Shown here in pieces: positions 35,339 through 43,513 of a DNA stretch of 64,000 bases. The stretch is from NCBI RefSeq assembly GCF_029946515.1, contig NZ_JARZHH010000065.1, positions 1-64,000 on the forward strand. Reading direction: 5' to 3'. Under the pieces are notes generated by a model. It searched no databases and was not told the DNA's origin. It worked only from the letters and a program-made list of their open reading frames with translations. Numbering within the stretch: the first letter of the stretch is position 1; each line of letters opens with the position of its first letter. The position numbers and the translations under genes are program-made. Source of the stretch: Polyangium sp. 6x1. Its GTDB lineage: Bacteria > Myxococcota_A > Polyangia > Polyangiales > Polyangiaceae.

Positions 35339-37270
35339 TCACCCGCCCTCGGCGAGCTCCTTCTCGATCGCCTCCCACTCCTGCATCAGGGCCTCGATCT
35401 TCTGATCGAGCTCTTTCTGTCGTCGATCCAGCGCCGCCACGTCCTCTTTGCTCGTCCGCTCGAAAAACCCCGGCTCGCAGTAACGCGACTCGAGCTCTCG
35501 TTTCTGCGACTCGGCCGCCTCGATCGCCGCCACCACCTTGTCGCGCTTCCCGGGCAGCTCCTTCAGCCGGTTGCGCTTCTTCTTCTGCTCCTCCCACGCC
35601 GAGCCCGACACCTGCGCCGCGGGCTCCTGCGCCTTCGCTGCGCTCTTCGCGGCCTTGTCCTTCTGGACCACGGCCTCCGCGTCGAGGTGATCGTCGCCGC
35701 AGCGCGCGAGGTATTCCTCGTACGTCCCCGGGAAATCGTTCCGGCCGCCGGGGAGCACCTCCAGAATGCGCGTCGCGATCTTCGAGACGAACCATCGATC
35801 GTGCGACACCAGAATGAGCGTCCCCTCGTAGGCCACGAGCGCCTCTGCGAGCGCCTCGATCGCCTCCACGTCGAGGTGGTTCGTCGGCTCGTCCAGCAAA
35901 AGCACGTTCGGCTCCTCCACGAGGATCCGGCAAAACAAGAGCCGCGCCGCTTCGCCGCCGGACAGGAGCCCCACCTTCTTGTTCACGTCGTCGCCCGAGA
36001 ACAGCATTCGCCCGAGCCGCCCCCGCACCGCGCTCTCCGGCTCCGTCGGGCACGCCGCTTTCATGATCCCGATCGGCGTCGCCTCCGGATCGTCCAGGAC
36101 CTCGCGGTGATCCTGCGCGAAATACCCCACGCGCGCCTCGTGCCCCCAGCGCACCGTGCCCGCGTCCTTTTCGAGCCGGTCGGCGAGGATCTTGAGCAGC
36201 GTCGATTTGCCGATCCCGTTCGGCCCGATCACCGCCACCCGCTCGCCTCGCCGCACGACCAGCGACACCGCGGTGAGCACCCGCTTGTCCCCGTACGACT
36301 TGTTGATCCCGGAGGCGTCGAGCACGTCCCGCCCGCTCGGCCGCGCGATCGACAGCTTGAACGTCGGCGTCCGCCGCGAGCTCTCCTCGAGCTCCGGCAC
36401 CTCGATCTTCTCGATCTGCTTCAGCCGGCTCTGCGCCTGCTTCGCCTTCGTCGCCTTGTACCGGAACCGGTCCACGTACGACTGCTTGTGCGCGATCACC
36501 TCCTCGATTCGCTCGACCTCCGCCTGCTGCCGCTCCCGCTCGGCGCGCTTCTCCTTCACGAACGCCGTGTAATTGCCGTGGTAGAGCGTCACCGTGCCGT
36601 AATCGATGTCGAGGATGTGCGTCGCCACGTTGTCGAGGAAGCGCTGGTCGTGGGAGATCACGAGCACCGACCCCTCGTGCGCGCATAGAAATTTTTCGAG
36701 CCAGCGGATCGTCAGGATGTCGAGGTGGTTCGTCGGCTCGTCGAGCAAGAGCACGTCCGGCCCGCCCACGAGCACCTGCGCGAGCAGCACGCGCAGCTTG
36801 AAGCCGCCGGACAGCGTCCCGAGCGGCCGCTCGTGCGCCTCCATCGGGATCCCGAGCCCGACCAGGATCGACGTCGCCCGCGCCTTCAGCGTGTAGCCGT
36901 CGTACGCCCGGATCACGTCGGCGAGCTCGGCGAGCCTGTGCGCGTCGCCGGCGCCCTCCTCCACGATCCGCCTCTCCTCTTCGAGCGCGTCCCACACGAT
37001 CCGGTCGCCCATCATCGCGAGGTCGAGGATCTTTGCCTCGTCTTCGAGGAACCGGTCCTGCCGCAGCACGCCCATGCGGGCGCCTGCGGGGATGTTGAAG
37101 CTGCCTTCGGTCGGCGCCTCGTCGCCGGCCAGGATCTCGAGCAGCGTCGTCTTGCCCGACCCGTTCGCGCCGATGAGCCCGTAGCGGCTCGCCCGGTTCA
37201 GCTTCAGCGACACCTCCTCGAAGAGGGTCCGGTCGCCGTACGATTTGCCCAGGTTCGACGTGACGATCAT
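35339..37270 (-). CDS. ABC-F family ribosome-associated ATPase, Uup-like
   Basis: A 643-residue soluble protein with two ABC domains and no membrane part. The first has Walker A GANGSGKTTL, signature LSGGFKLRV and Walker B LLLDEPTNHLD; the second has GPNGIGKSTL, LLSGGEAARL and LLLDEPTNHLDVEA. The linker between them (about 235-330, VKEKRAERERQQ..RFRYKATKAKQAQSRLKQIEK) is the P-site tRNA-interaction motif of ABC-F proteins. A C-terminal coiled-coil of about 70 residues resembles Uup. ABC-F factors act on stalled or antibiotic-bound ribosomes. The divergent gene at 37313 is 42 bp away. Confidence 0.93.
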   Translation of the reverse strand: MIVTSNLGKSYGDRTLFEEVSLKLNRASRYGLIGANGSGKTTLLEILAGDEAPTEGSFNIPAGARMGVLRQDRFLEDEAKILDLAMMGDRIVWDALEEERRIVEEGAGDAHRLAELADVIRAYDGYTLKARATSILVGLGIPMEAHERPLGTLSGGFKLRVLLAQVLVGGPDVLLLDEPTNHLDILTIRWLEKFLCAHEGSVLVISHDQRFLDNVATHILDIDYGTVTLYHGNYTAFVKEKRAERERQQAEVERIEEVIAHKQSYVDRFRYKATKAKQAQSRLKQIEKIEVPELEESSRRTPTFKLSIARPSGRDVLDASGINKSYGDKRVLTAVSLVVRRGERVAVIGPNGIGKSTLLKILADRLEKDAGTVRWGHEARVGYFAQDHREVLDDPEATPIGIMKAACPTEPESAVRGRLGRMLFSGDDVNKKVGLLSGGEAARLLFCRILVEEPNVLLLDEPTNHLDVEAIEALAEALVAYEGTLILVSHDRWFVSKIATRILEVLPGGRNDFPGTYEEYLARCGDDHLDAEAVVQKDKAAKSAAKAQEPAAQVSGSAWEEQKKKRNRLKELPGKRDKVVAAIEAAESQKRELESRYCEPGFFERTSKEDVAALDRRQKELDQKIEALMQEWEAIEKELAEGG

Positions 37271-37312
37271 CGCGCGTGCGGTGGTATATCCTCCCGCAAC
37301 TGAGGAGGCCAC

Positions 37313-37921
37313 GTGCGCTTTCGAGAGCTCATCCAAGATTCCAGCGCCACCATCGACGCCATCGCCAGCTACCTCGACGGGCTCTCCGCCGAAGACAGGC
37401 TCAAGGAGACCCGGACCCTCTCGCGGGACGAGCAACGCAAGCTCTACCAGAGGGCCGAGAAGGCGTCCCCCATCACGCTCGACCACTTCGTCCCGGCGGA
37501 CATGGCGAAGCTCTCGCCGGTCCACCACGACGGCCGCAACACGCTCCCCTTGCCGTCGGGCCTCAAGCTCTTCCAGAAACGGTTTTGCCGGCCCGAGGAC
37601 GGCTCGGCGCGGCTCTTCGGGTACAACGAGTCGCCGTTCCTCGGCACGGTCGGCCCGGGCTTTTTCGTGGCCGTCCCGACGGCGGGCCGCCCGGAGTGGG
37701 AGGGACGCGGCGGCGTCGTGATCGACTACTTCCAGGTCCCGGACGGCGCCGTCGCGGCGGGCTGGCCCAAGGTCATCCCGAACTCCAAGGGCCTTCAGAC
37801 GTTCGTCTACAACGGGACGCGCGACTACATGCGCAAGGTCTCGACGCACGTCTCGATCGGCGCGGCGTACAAGGGCGAAAAGGCCCTCGATCATTACTTC
37901 ATTCTCTGCCGCGACCGGTAG
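37313..37921 (+). CDS. Conserved-looking hypothetical protein
   Basis: A 202-residue cytoplasmic protein without a recognised domain. The first 70 residues are helical (ATIDAIASYLDGLSAEDR, RDEQRKLYQRAEKA); the remainder is beta-like with many Gly and aromatic residues (FGYNESPFLGTVGPGFFVAV, GGVVIDYFQVPDG, FVYNGTRDYMRKVSTHVSIGAAY). It may be an enzyme-like or lipid-binding barrel, but nothing supports a specific function. It starts at GTG behind GAGGAGG (spacing 5). It shares a 42-bp promoter region with the ABC-F gene. Confidence 0.75.
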   Translation: MRFRELIQDSSATIDAIASYLDGLSAEDRLKETRTLSRDEQRKLYQRAEKASPITLDHFVPADMAKLSPVHHDGRNTLPLPSGLKLFQKRFCRPEDGSARLFGYNESPFLGTVGPGFFVAVPTAGRPEWEGRGGVVIDYFQVPDGAVAAGWPKVIPNSKGLQTFVYNGTRDYMRKVSTHVSIGAAYKGEKALDHYFILCRDR

Positions 37922-38133
37922 CCCCGCCCCGGGACGTCTCCCCGCCTCGTCCCGCCCCTCACCCCCGTCCACTTTTCGACATTTTTCTGACGGCCGGCGC
38001 ACCGACGTTTGGCACGCTGGCCATCCTTTCACCTTTGCAATCCAATCCGCTCTTTTCCATTTCCTTCTGAAGCGGCCTCAGTATCATGGTTACTATCCCG
38101 GGATATTTTTTCCTTGGGCTCTGGAGGTTCGCG

Positions 38134-39135
38134 ATGAAGAGGCTCTTCACGTGGTCTACGTGTGCCCTGTTCGCCCTTCTTGCCCCCGCATTCGCGTCGG
38201 CCGCCGTACCCAATCCGCCGATCGTGCCCCGTCCTCCGACGGGCTTTTCCACGATCGAGCAGCGGTACGTTCACGCCACGCCCGACGAGGGCATCCTCGA
38301 ATTCCCGCTGCAGCTCGGCGTGGTCGTCCCCGGGGAGGTCATGATCGAGGAGCCGAGCATTTGTAACGGCGGCTCCGTCGTCATGCGTTTCACGTACTCC
38401 AAGAAGAAGAACAAGGTCACCGTCGAGGCCGTCTTCAAGGGTCTGCCTTACCGGATGGATTACTCCCGTCCGACCGACCCATCCACGCAATGGAACCAGT
38501 GGCCGACCTCGGTCCATGACGGCAAGTGGCAGATCTGGCTCGCTGGCCGCGTCTTCAACCGCTCGAGCGTCTTCTATTACGACAGCGAGCAGAACCTCAT
38601 CGGCAACGAGTTCGACGTCGCGCGAAACGGCGGCCCGCCGCCGGGCGCCATCCCGATCGAGCTGCCCGTCGTCCAGATGATCGAGACCTCGATCTTCGAG
38701 GGCCAGCCGAATGGCAAGGCGTACGTCAAATTCGAGTACCCCTACGACAACATGCTCGACGACATCGGCTCGGCGGGTGTCCTCCAGGCCCTCGTCCCGA
38801 AGAAGCTCTGCCGCCCGGACGACTACGTCTCCTATTACACGAACGGCGGCCTCCCGCCCTCCGAGGCGCTCACCTTCGACGATTACATCGACTCGATCAA
38901 CAGCGGCTACGGCATCATCGTCGCCGTCAGCCTCGAACCCGACCCGAAGCCCGCGTACCTCGCGGCCCGCGACAACATCATGGTCGCCTGGTCCACCCTC
39001 TATCCGGGCCTCGAGTTCGACGGCCACGCCTACACGATGAGCCTCGGCACCGGCGTCTTCGAGTCGCGCACCACGCCCTGCGGCACGCGCGTCAATCCGT
39101 ATTACCCGCCCGGCTACTACGACACTTGCCCCTGA
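38134..39135 (+). CDS. Secreted protein paired with a di-haem oxidoreductase
   Basis: A 333-residue exported protein. The signal peptide MKRLFTWSTCALFALLAPAFASA is followed by a Pro-rich start. I recognise no domain in the mature part, which is rich in Tyr, Pro and Asp (FNRSSVFYYDSEQNLIGNEF, YSRPTDPSTQWNQWPTSVHDG) and appears to be a beta-rich periplasmic protein without haem-binding motifs. GGAGG lies seven bases before ATG 38134, which is why the ATG at 38086 is rejected. The di-haem gene follows 21 bp later, again behind GGAGG, so they form one operon and probably one redox unit. Confidence 0.75.
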   Translation: MKRLFTWSTCALFALLAPAFASAAVPNPPIVPRPPTGFSTIEQRYVHATPDEGILEFPLQLGVVVPGEVMIEEPSICNGGSVVMRFTYSKKKNKVTVEAVFKGLPYRMDYSRPTDPSTQWNQWPTSVHDGKWQIWLAGRVFNRSSVFYYDSEQNLIGNEFDVARNGGPPPGAIPIELPVVQMIETSIFEGQPNGKAYVKFEYPYDNMLDDIGSAGVLQALVPKKLCRPDDYVSYYTNGGLPPSEALTFDDYIDSINSGYGIIVAVSLEPDPKPAYLAARDNIMVAWSTLYPGLEFDGHAYTMSLGTGVFESRTTPCGTRVNPYYPPGYYDTCP

Positions 39136-39156
39136 GCGACCCACGGAGGTGCGACC

Positions 39157-40446
39157 ATGAAAACGTCATTCAAGCTCTCCACGCTCCTCTCCGTCATCAC
39201 GCTCGCGGCCCTCGCCCCTGGCGCCGCGGACGCCGCCATCGGCGACCCCGTCCCTGGCCTCACGCCCTCCGAAAAAGCCCTCTTCTTCCAGGGCAAGGCC
39301 CTCTACGAGCACGAGTTCACCGTCGACGAGGGCGTCGGCCCCCTCCTCAATGCCAAGGCCTGCAACACCTGCCACAACGCCCCCGTCACCGGCGGCAGCG
39401 AGATCGACACGGCCCACCTCGTCCTTCATTTCGGCATCGAGACACACGGCCGCTTCTACCAGGCGCACGAGTTCGGCGGCCCCGTGCTCGACCCCCTCTC
39501 GATCGCGGGCGAGGCCGAGGCGGGCACCTGCTCCATGCCGCCGGACACGCTCCCCGTCGGCCTGCCCGGGCTCATCACGAGCCCCCGCCACACCCCGCCC
39601 GTCTTCGGCTTTGGCCTCATCGACGCCATCGGCGATAACGACCTCCGCAAGCTCGCGGGCCGGCAGCACTGGAAAGACGACTCCGTCGCGGGCATCGCCC
39701 ATTACGGCGTCGAGATGGAGGGCATCGCGCCCATCAACGAGTTCACGACGCAGCCCGACCGCAAGGTCCCGATCGGCCCGCCCCGCGTGGGCCGCTTTGG
39801 CTGGAAGGCGCAAAACGCGACGCTCTTCCAGTTCACGGCCGAGCCTTTCAACACCGAGCTCGGCGTCTCGTCGCCCTTCGCCCCGCGCGAAAAAACTCCG
39901 GACGGCAAGGTCCCACTCCCGAATGCGTGCCTCGTCGCCGACGCCCAGCCGAACGACGTCCAGAGCCAGGACACGCTCCTGCTCTTCTACTTCCAGGCCT
40001 TCCTCGACGCGCCCGAGCGCTTGCCCAAAAATGGCGCCATCGCCCAGGGCGAGGCCCTCTTCGACCAGATCGGCTGCGCCGATTGCCACGTCGAGAAGCA
40101 CCGCACCATCAAGGACTATTACGTCCCCTGGCCCGACGGGAAGGCGCACCGCGTCGCGGCGCTCAGCAACAAGAAGCTTGAGCCCTGGAGTGATTTCCTC
40201 ATTCACGACATGGGCCCCGACCTCGACGATCACCGCCGCATGGGCAAGGCCTCCGGCCGCTTCTGGCGCACGACCCCGCTCTGGGGCCTTCGCTTCAAGG
40301 GCCGCATGCTCCACAATGGCTCGGCCATCACCATCGACGAGGCGATCGCCGCGCACGGCGGCGAGGGCGCGGCCTCCCGCGACCGCTACTTCGCGCTGCC
40401 CATGCACAAGCAGGAGCGCGTCGACGCCTTCCTCAACAGCCTCTGA
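39157..40446 (+). CDS. Di-haem c-type oxidoreductase (DHOR/DUF1111 type)
   Basis: A 429-residue periplasmic protein with signal peptide LSTLLSVITLAALAPGAADA. Two c-type haem motifs are present: CNTCH (69-73) and CADCH (about 307-311). Typical family segments include GVGPLLNAKACNTCHNAPVTGG, HTPPVFGFGLIDAI and the closing TTPLWGLRFKGRMLHNGSAITIDEAI, where MLHNG supplies distal contacts. Members resemble di-haem peroxidases, but their true substrate is generally unknown. It is translated from a good ribosome binding site (GGAGG) and follows the secreted protein gene in an operon. It may take electrons from, or act on, that partner. Confidence 0.88.
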   Translation: MKTSFKLSTLLSVITLAALAPGAADAAIGDPVPGLTPSEKALFFQGKALYEHEFTVDEGVGPLLNAKACNTCHNAPVTGGSEIDTAHLVLHFGIETHGRFYQAHEFGGPVLDPLSIAGEAEAGTCSMPPDTLPVGLPGLITSPRHTPPVFGFGLIDAIGDNDLRKLAGRQHWKDDSVAGIAHYGVEMEGIAPINEFTTQPDRKVPIGPPRVGRFGWKAQNATLFQFTAEPFNTELGVSSPFAPREKTPDGKVPLPNACLVADAQPNDVQSQDTLLLFYFQAFLDAPERLPKNGAIAQGEALFDQIGCADCHVEKHRTIKDYYVPWPDGKAHRVAALSNKKLEPWSDFLIHDMGPDLDDHRRMGKASGRFWRTTPLWGLRFKGRMLHNGSAITIDEAIAAHGGEGAASRDRYFALPMHKQERVDAFLNSL

Positions 40447-40455
40447 CCGCCGCCC

Positions 40456-41031
40456 TCACCCGAGCCCCTCACCCGCGCGGGCGAGGGGCGACGCCGCCTC
40501 GAGCTCCACGAACGCCTCCCCGAGCCAATCGAGGAACGCCGCGTCCCACGCCGGCCCCTCCGGAAACCCCGCCGCCACGCGCGCCGACAGCTCCGCGTCC
40601 CACCGCTCGTACGTTGCCCGCAGCGCGCCGTGCGCCTGCCTTGCCAGGACCGCGCTCCGCTCGCCTTTCCGCTCGCCCCCTTCGATGAACGTATCCTCGC
40701 AGAGAAAGTAATTGCAGGTCGCGGGCCGCAAGGGCGGCGCGATCGTGCATCCGCCTGCCCCGTGGAACACGCATTTGCGCTCCATCGGCTCCGTCGGGGC
40801 CTCGCGCCGCTTCACCCGCCGGAGCACGAGCCCATCCTCCGTCGGAATCAGGTCCTTCTTGGCAATCCGCGCAAGTAAAAAATCCCGACCGCCGCCGGCG
40901 ACGACGCGCCCCACGTCCGACCAATCCATCTCGGGGGGTGCTTTGCAACAGCCTGCCGGGCCCTGCGGGCATTTCGCGCAGAGCGTCGAGAGAAGCAGGG
41001 TGTGGGGGCCGAGGACTTCGAGTCGGATCAT
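40456..41031 (-). CDS. YkgJ-type cysteine cluster protein
   Basis: A 191-residue cytoplasmic protein. The cysteine pattern is C-x2-C-x6-CC in LCAKCPQGPAGCC, with further Cys in KCVFHGAGGCTIAPPLRPATCNYFLC. This resembles the CxxCxxxxCC family (YkgJ/FliB type), thought to bind zinc or an iron-sulfur cluster. Its ATG overlaps the stop of the upstream 215-residue gene (ATGA), so the two are translated together. The 3' end is convergent with the di-haem gene, 9 bp apart. Function unknown beyond metal binding. Confidence 0.78.
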   Translation of the reverse strand: MIRLEVLGPHTLLLSTLCAKCPQGPAGCCKAPPEMDWSDVGRVVAGGGRDFLLARIAKKDLIPTEDGLVLRRVKRREAPTEPMERKCVFHGAGGCTIAPPLRPATCNYFLCEDTFIEGGERKGERSAVLARQAHGALRATYERWDAELSARVAAGFPEGPAWDAAFLDWLGEAFVELEAASPLARAGEGLG

Positions 41032-41675
41032 CGCACCGCGAGGCGGGAGGCGAGCGCTGCGCGGACCGAGCGGCCCACGGCGTCTGCTTCTTTCTTCAGC
41101 TCTTCGGGCATCCAGAAATGGAGCACGCGGCCGAGCGCCTCCGTGTTCGACCGGAGGAACGCCATTCCGCCCGTCTCGGCCCGCTCGGTGCTTTGCGGGA
41201 AGCACTCCTTGCACAGGCATGGCAGGGGCCCGGCTGGATCGTGTTTCGTCACGTTCACCGCCGGCGCCACGCCCGAGCTCCAGGCCGCGCCGAACAGCAG
41301 CGCGGCCGAGGGCGCGTCGAGCAAACGCGGCGTCTGGAGCGACATCCCGAGCGTCCCGGGGGACGCGGTGATGCCTTTTCCGTTGGCGAACTGGATGCGG
41401 GGCACGAGCGAGCTGATGTCGTGGATCGGCACCCGGTTTCGCCCGCTGCGCCAGCCCTTGCCGTTGTTCTGCGGGTTCTCGAGCACGGCGACGAGCCAAA
41501 GTGTGTCGGCCGGCGGCCGTACGGTCACGAGGAACAGCCGTCCGCCGCTGGCGAGCGGGGCGAGGGCCTTGCTCTGGCTGTGGTAGGTGTCGATGGGCCA
41601 CACCTTGCCGGGCTTGCGCCCGCCCGCTTCCTTCTCGAACACGGCCTTGCTGACGATGGCGAGGACGTCCGGCAT
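41028..41675 (-). CDS. Hypothetical protein, first gene of a two-gene unit
   Basis: I do not recognise this 215-residue protein. It begins MPDVLAIVSKAVFEKEAGG, and RLFLVTVRPPADTLWLVAVLENPQNNGKGW reads as a short beta sheet. A CLCKEC pair sits in the last third, possibly a metal site, which would fit the Cys-cluster protein encoded next. The stop codon overlaps the start of that gene by 4 bp. Upstream lies a 41-bp tandem repeat array, so its promoter must be inside or beside the repeats. Confidence 0.7.
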   Translation of the reverse strand: MPDVLAIVSKAVFEKEAGGRKPGKVWPIDTYHSQSKALAPLASGGRLFLVTVRPPADTLWLVAVLENPQNNGKGWRSGRNRVPIHDISSLVPRIQFANGKGITASPGTLGMSLQTPRLLDAPSAALLFGAAWSSGVAPAVNVTKHDPAGPLPCLCKECFPQSTERAETGGMAFLRSNTEALGRVLHFWMPEELKKEADAVGRSVRAALASRLAVR

Positions 41676-41733
41676 GGGCGCGACTCTACCAGAACCGGCG
41701 TGGGAGGTCAGGGCCCATCCCGCGTACGCGCCT

Positions 41734-41978
41734 CGGCCGTGGGAAACGCCTTCGCGGAGCCCGCGCGCCCGATTTCCCGGTGGGAAACGTGTTCGCGGTG
41801 ACCGCGAAGGCGCCCGTCACCTGCCGGACGGGTCCGCGGCGCGCGCGAAGACGACCGTCGTCGGAAAAACGGGTCCGCGGCGAGCGCGAAGGCGTCCGTC
41901 GTCGGAAAAACGGGTCTGCGATGGCCGCGAAGGCGTTTCCCATGGGAAAGTCGTCCTCGCGGCGGCCGCGAAGGCGAT
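41734..41978 (+). repeat. Tandem array of a 41-bp repeat, six units
   Basis: Six head-to-tail units lie at 41734-41773 (40 bp), 41774-41814, 41815-41855, 41856-41896, 41897-41937 and 41938-41978. Units 4 and 5 are nearly identical. All share a GGGAAA or CGGAAAAACGGG block followed about 10 bp later by a CGCGG-like, then CGCGAAGGCG core that can fold into a small stem (as in CGCGGTGACCGCG). Unit length is not a multiple of three and no start or stop pattern suits coding. The array nearly fills the 357-bp gap between the hypothetical gene at 41675 and the Uma2 gene at 42033. Confidence 0.85.
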
Positions 41979-42032
41979 TCCCAGCGTCTTTGGCGGCTTG
42001 CGGCGTGGCGCGGGCTCGGGCAACCTCAGGGC

Positions 42033-42608
42033 ATGGCTGCTGACGCTGCGCGGAAACGTGCGACGTACGAGGACCTCCTGGCGCTCCCGCCGAACGTGAA
42101 GGGGGAGATCCTGGATGGGGTGCTGTATACGCAGCCGCGTCCGCGGTTTCGGCACATGCGAACCGCCACGATCCTCGGTGGGAACATCAGCAGCCCCTTC
42201 GACAGCGGCTGGACCGGTCCTGGCGGCTGGTGGATCGTCGTCGAGCCCGGCATCGAGCTGCCCGACTCGCCGGAGGTCTCTCCGGACATCGCAGGCTGGC
42301 GCCGCGAGAGGATGCTGGAAACGCCGGAGGATGGGCCCATTACGGTCGTCCCCGACTGGGTCTGCGAGATCCTCTCGCCCAGCACGCGTCGCTACGACGA
42401 GCACACCAAAAAGTGGTTTTACGCGAGGCACGGCGTCTCGTGGTTGTGGCTCATCGACCCCGACGCCCGCCTGCTCACGGCACATCGCCTGCAGAACGGG
42501 GGCTGGTTCCAGTTTGGCTCGTGGGTGGACGACGACCGCGCGCGGATCGAGCCGTTCGAGTCGGTCGAGCTGTCGCTCTCCGCTCTTTGGACGCCGAAAG
42601 ACAACTGA
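42033..42608 (+). CDS. Uma2-family (DUF820) PD-(D/E)XK endonuclease
   Basis: A 191-residue protein of the Uma2 group. Typical segments are ATYEDLLALPPNVKGEILDGVLY at the start, PGIELPDSPEVSPDIAGW, PDWVCEILSPSTRRYDEHTKKWFYARHGVSWLWLIDPD, in which VxEILSPST..D...K carries the nuclease-like core. The family is widespread and often multi-copy in cyanobacteria and myxobacteria, sometimes near mobile or defence genes; its biological role is not settled. It starts 55 bp after the tandem repeat array and ends 41 bp from the convergent helical-protein gene. Confidence 0.88.
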   Translation: MAADAARKRATYEDLLALPPNVKGEILDGVLYTQPRPRFRHMRTATILGGNISSPFDSGWTGPGGWWIVVEPGIELPDSPEVSPDIAGWRRERMLETPEDGPITVVPDWVCEILSPSTRRYDEHTKKWFYARHGVSWLWLIDPDARLLTAHRLQNGGWFQFGSWVDDDRARIEPFESVELSLSALWTPKDN

Positions 42609-42648
42609 CTTCGGCGCGCTCCCTCTGGCTCCCCGCAGACGCCTGACC

Positions 42649-43395
42649 TCACCCCTCCGGCGCCGGCTCCGCCCCTTCAATCTCCGCCCCCTCGTCCTCC
42701 CCGCGGATCTTCCGCTGCGTCGGACGCACCTTCTCCGCCAGATCCCGATATCCGGCCAGCCGGTACAGCCCCTCCAGCGTCGACGCCGTCCCCTGATACA
42801 CATCCGACCACGCCGCTGCCGCGCGGTCCCGCGCCGCGAGCGCCGTCTCGAGCTCGCGCGCCTCGCGGTGGTCGTCCCCGACGGCCGCTTCGAGCTGGTT
42901 GCATTGCTTGATCACCGATTGCTGCGCCACCGACGCGTTGAACGTCGAGCCGAGCGGTGAGACCACGACCACCGGGTGCTCGCCGAGCAGGCGCGCCACC
43001 GTCTTCGTGTACTGGAGCAGCTTCGCCGGCACGCGCGGCGATTCGGTGGAGAGGCCGTACGTCGCGAGCGCCGCCGCCCCCATGTGGTCCTCGATCGTCC
43101 GGCGCAAAAGGCCGAGCAAGGTCGCGAGCGCCGTCGCCGCCGCGTCGCGCGAAGCCCGCACCGGGCCGTCGTCCGCGCGCTCGGCGGCGAGGTCCTCCTC
43201 CGCTTTGCCGAGCTCCGAGGCGGCCCGCGCGAGGCCGTCCGCCAGCGACTCGAAGATCGACGCGTACGCTTGTTTCGTCGCCTGCGACCGCGCCGCGAGG
43301 ATCTCCGCGACCGCCGCCCCGTGCGCGCGCGCCGAAGCGACGACCTTGTCGCTGACCCGGATCTGATTCTGCACCTGTTCGCCGACCTTCGACAT
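42649..43395 (-). CDS. Helical hypothetical protein A
   Basis: A 248-residue cytoplasmic protein predicted to be almost wholly helical, with Ala-rich helices (YASIFESLADGLARAASELGKAEEDL, REARELETALAARDRAAAAW) and an acidic tail. In the middle is a short beta-like insert HPVVVVSPLGSTFNASV. I know no matching domain. The ATG at 43395 is preferred over GTG 43401, since GGAGGG lies eight bases before it. It faces the HEAT-AKR gene divergently across 118 bp. A second all-helical protein of similar length is encoded at 46952. Confidence 0.65.
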   Translation of the reverse strand: MSKVGEQVQNQIRVSDKVVASARAHGAAVAEILAARSQATKQAYASIFESLADGLARAASELGKAEEDLAAERADDGPVRASRDAAATALATLLGLLRRTIEDHMGAAALATYGLSTESPRVPAKLLQYTKTVARLLGEHPVVVVSPLGSTFNASVAQQSVIKQCNQLEAAVGDDHREARELETALAARDRAAAAWSDVYQGTASTLEGLYRLAGYRDLAEKVRPTQRKIRGEDEGAEIEGAEPAPEG

Positions 43396-43513
43396 GAGCA
43401 CTCCCTCCAGCGGCCGCGAGGGTAATCGGGAGCGGACGAGCGGAGCAAGCCGAGAATCGCGCCGCGCCGCTTGACATTCGAAGGACTTTGCCGTCCCGCT
43501 CGCAGGCGATCCC

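Noticed and set aside
33882-36995. One 1037-codon frame joining the lipoprotein with sequence inside the ABC-F gene
   Set aside because: The upstream part is out of frame with the ABC-F motifs. The lipoprotein has its own signal peptide at 35279.
38009-38033. Sigma-54 promoter before the secreted protein gene
   Set aside because: TTGGCACG fits the -24 element, but the -12 TTGC is not at the required distance; CCAT is found there instead.
41686-42099. Reading frames through the 41-bp repeat array
   Set aside because: The unit length is not a multiple of three, so each unit shifts frame, and the resulting proteins are Arg-rich without any pattern.
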